From NCBI GenBank assembly GCA_021323855.1, contig JAJPKE010000025.1:1-64000 (forward strand): DNA of 64,000 nt. Reading direction: 5' to 3'. Position numbers and translations under genes: made by a program. The notes under the pieces were generated by a model. That model was not told the DNA's origin, ran no database searches, and saw only the letters and a program-made list of their open reading frames with translations. This DNA is from Chloroflexota bacterium (GTDB taxonomy: Bacteria > Chloroflexota > Ktedonobacteria > Ktedonobacterales > JADMIN01). Positions 63,401 through 64,000 of this stretch are shown here, in pieces (the stretch's first letter is position 1; every line of letters begins with the position of its first letter).

Positions 63401-63764
63401 GGAGGCACGCGCGATGGTGACTGCGCGTATGCGTCCGCTCATCATCAACGGGCGCACCATTCACGTCGTCGGCATGCCGTATCATTGGGGTCCTGGAGGC
63501 GTAGTGACAGGCGATATCGTCAACGATCTGATCGGCGTTGTCCTCGACCCCAATGTGCGCATCCACGAAGCCAAAGCGTTCACCTGCAATCTGCGCAAGG
63601 GGCGTAAAGGGCAGAAGGACGGCGCACACGGCGCTGAGAACAACGAGGTAGCTACCCGCACCCGCGTTGATCTGCACGCCGAACTCCCGGAGGGTGGCAT
63701 CATCAACCGCTTCGGCAGCGAAGGCGCCGAGATGCTTCATCGCACATCGCTGGCAGAGCGGTAG
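60489..63764 (+). CDS. fdhA: Selenocysteine formate dehydrogenase, catalytic subunit
   Basis: 1091 residues if UGA 61047-61049 is read as selenocysteine (residue 187). CPYCGVGC and CPKGAAT bind a 4Fe-4S cluster; NQARI-Sec-HSSTVPGLG, FGRGGATTAQWDLA, NFAECHPVGFRF and RPGTDIAFLGGL are FdnG-like motifs for the molybdopterin site. Downstream GNIGRPGGGILALRGHAA and the C-terminal dinucleotide-type domain (VVGMPYHWGPGGV) are standard. The reading frame is identical on both sides of the UGA, and an excellent SECIS hairpin follows. No twin-arginine signal is seen. GAGGG precedes ATG 60489. A beta subunit follows at 63785. Substrate formate to CO2 with a quinone or other acceptor. Confidence 0.94.
61047..61083 (+). 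promoter_or_regulatory. Selenocysteine UGA and bacterial SECIS element
   Basis: UGA 61047-61049. Lower stem AGCTC (61053-61057) pairs with GAGCT (61079-61083). Upper stem TGCCC (61063-61067) pairs with GGGCA (61073-61077), with a G-T pair below, and the loop is GGTCT (61068-61072), the same apical loop as the E. coli fdhF SECIS. The distance from UGA to the hairpin is typical for SelB binding. Confidence 0.92.
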
Positions 63765-63784
63765 CCGAAGGAGGAAGATCAGTC

Positions 63785-64000
63785 ATGGCGAACGGCTTCT
63801 TCACCGATACGACCCTGTGCATTGGCTGCAAAGCCTGCGAGGTCGCCTGTAAAGAATGGAATCAACTGCCCGCCGAAAATTACCATCTCTCCGGCATGAG
63901 CTACGACAACACCGTCGCACTTAGCGCAACGACCTGGCGGCATGTGGCCTTCATCGAGCAGATTGGCAACGGGAGCCACGCCACCGCTGCAACAGACGGC
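63785..64000 (+). CDS. fdhB: Formate dehydrogenase iron-sulfur (beta) subunit, N-terminal part, cut by window end
   Basis: 72 residues visible, ATG 63785 behind GAAGGAGGAAG and 20 bases after the catalytic-subunit stop. MANGFFTDTTLCIGCKACEV and ACKEWNQLPAE (residues 1-31) give the first ferredoxin-type Cys motif CxxCxxxC. It resembles the 4Fe-4S electron-transfer subunits of FDH-N/FDH-O. It conveys electrons from the molybdenum site to a membrane or soluble acceptor; the membrane subunit would lie downstream. Confidence 0.93.
   Translation, partial: MANGFFTDTTLCIGCKACEVACKEWNQLPAENYHLSGMSYDNTVALSATTWRHVAFIEQIGNGSHATAATDG

Overview
The window looks like the chromosome of a GC-rich, Gram-positive-like bacterium. 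I infer Chloroflexota, probably a Ktedonobacteria-type lineage. The reasons are a Zn-type S14, a Ser/Thr kinase fused to a PQQ propeller next to TIR and caspase-like proteins, a DUF2690-like secreted protein, a deazaflavin-dependent reductase-like protein, and Arg/Gly-rich tails on ribosomal proteins. No rRNA marker is present, so this placement is inference.

Region 1 (1-22.9 kb) is the S10-spc-alpha ribosomal block on the plus strand. It starts with the 3' end of tuf and runs rpsJ-rplC-rplD-rplW-rplB-rpsS-rplV-rpsC-rplP-rpmC-rpsQ-rplN-rplX-rplE-rpsN-rpsH-rplF-rplR-rpsE-rpmD-rplO-secY-adk-map-infA-rpmJ-rpsM-rpsK-rpsD-rpoA-rplQ-truA-rplM-rpsI, closing with a strong intrinsic terminator. Gene order is textbook, but several gaps are 170-490 bases. 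Those gaps hold candidate internal promoters, a terminator-like hairpin after infA and palindromic repeats. L3 and L17 carry large internal insertions; L4, S3, S5, S17, L13 and L15 carry low-complexity tails.

Region 2 (22.9-35.6 kb) is accessory. It has three consecutive exported or membrane-anchored proteins behind four 11-bp direct repeats, a PadR regulator divergent from an MFS efflux pump with two textbook PadR operators, and small membrane, SDR and reductase-like genes. A minus-strand group follows: a CDF metal transporter, a deazaflavin-type reductase, a TPR protein and tyrS.

Region 3 (35.9-48.0 kb) is the most unusual part. Six plus-strand genes follow each other: a membrane TPR protein, a Ser/Thr kinase with an eight-blade PQQ-type propeller, a membrane protein with a degenerate and an intact TIR domain, a caspase-like peptidase, a pseudokinase-PP2C fusion, and a J-domain-vWA protein. 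This combination of phosphorylation switch, vWA hub and two death-type effectors suggests a regulated conflict or cell-suicide pathway.

Region 4 (48-64 kb) holds an SDR enzyme, an acetamidase/formamidase-like protein, an SCO-YtkA fusion, a lipoprotein phosphoesterase, a single-domain response regulator, a dinD/XRE divergon, a membrane-linked methyltransferase, a large membrane protein, a MurA-family enzyme with the fosfomycin-target Cys replaced by Asp, a Pro-rich membrane protein, and a selenocysteine formate dehydrogenase (in-frame UGA plus a clear SECIS hairpin) followed by its iron-sulfur subunit, cut by the window end. I saw no tRNA, rRNA, CRISPR array or insertion sequence.
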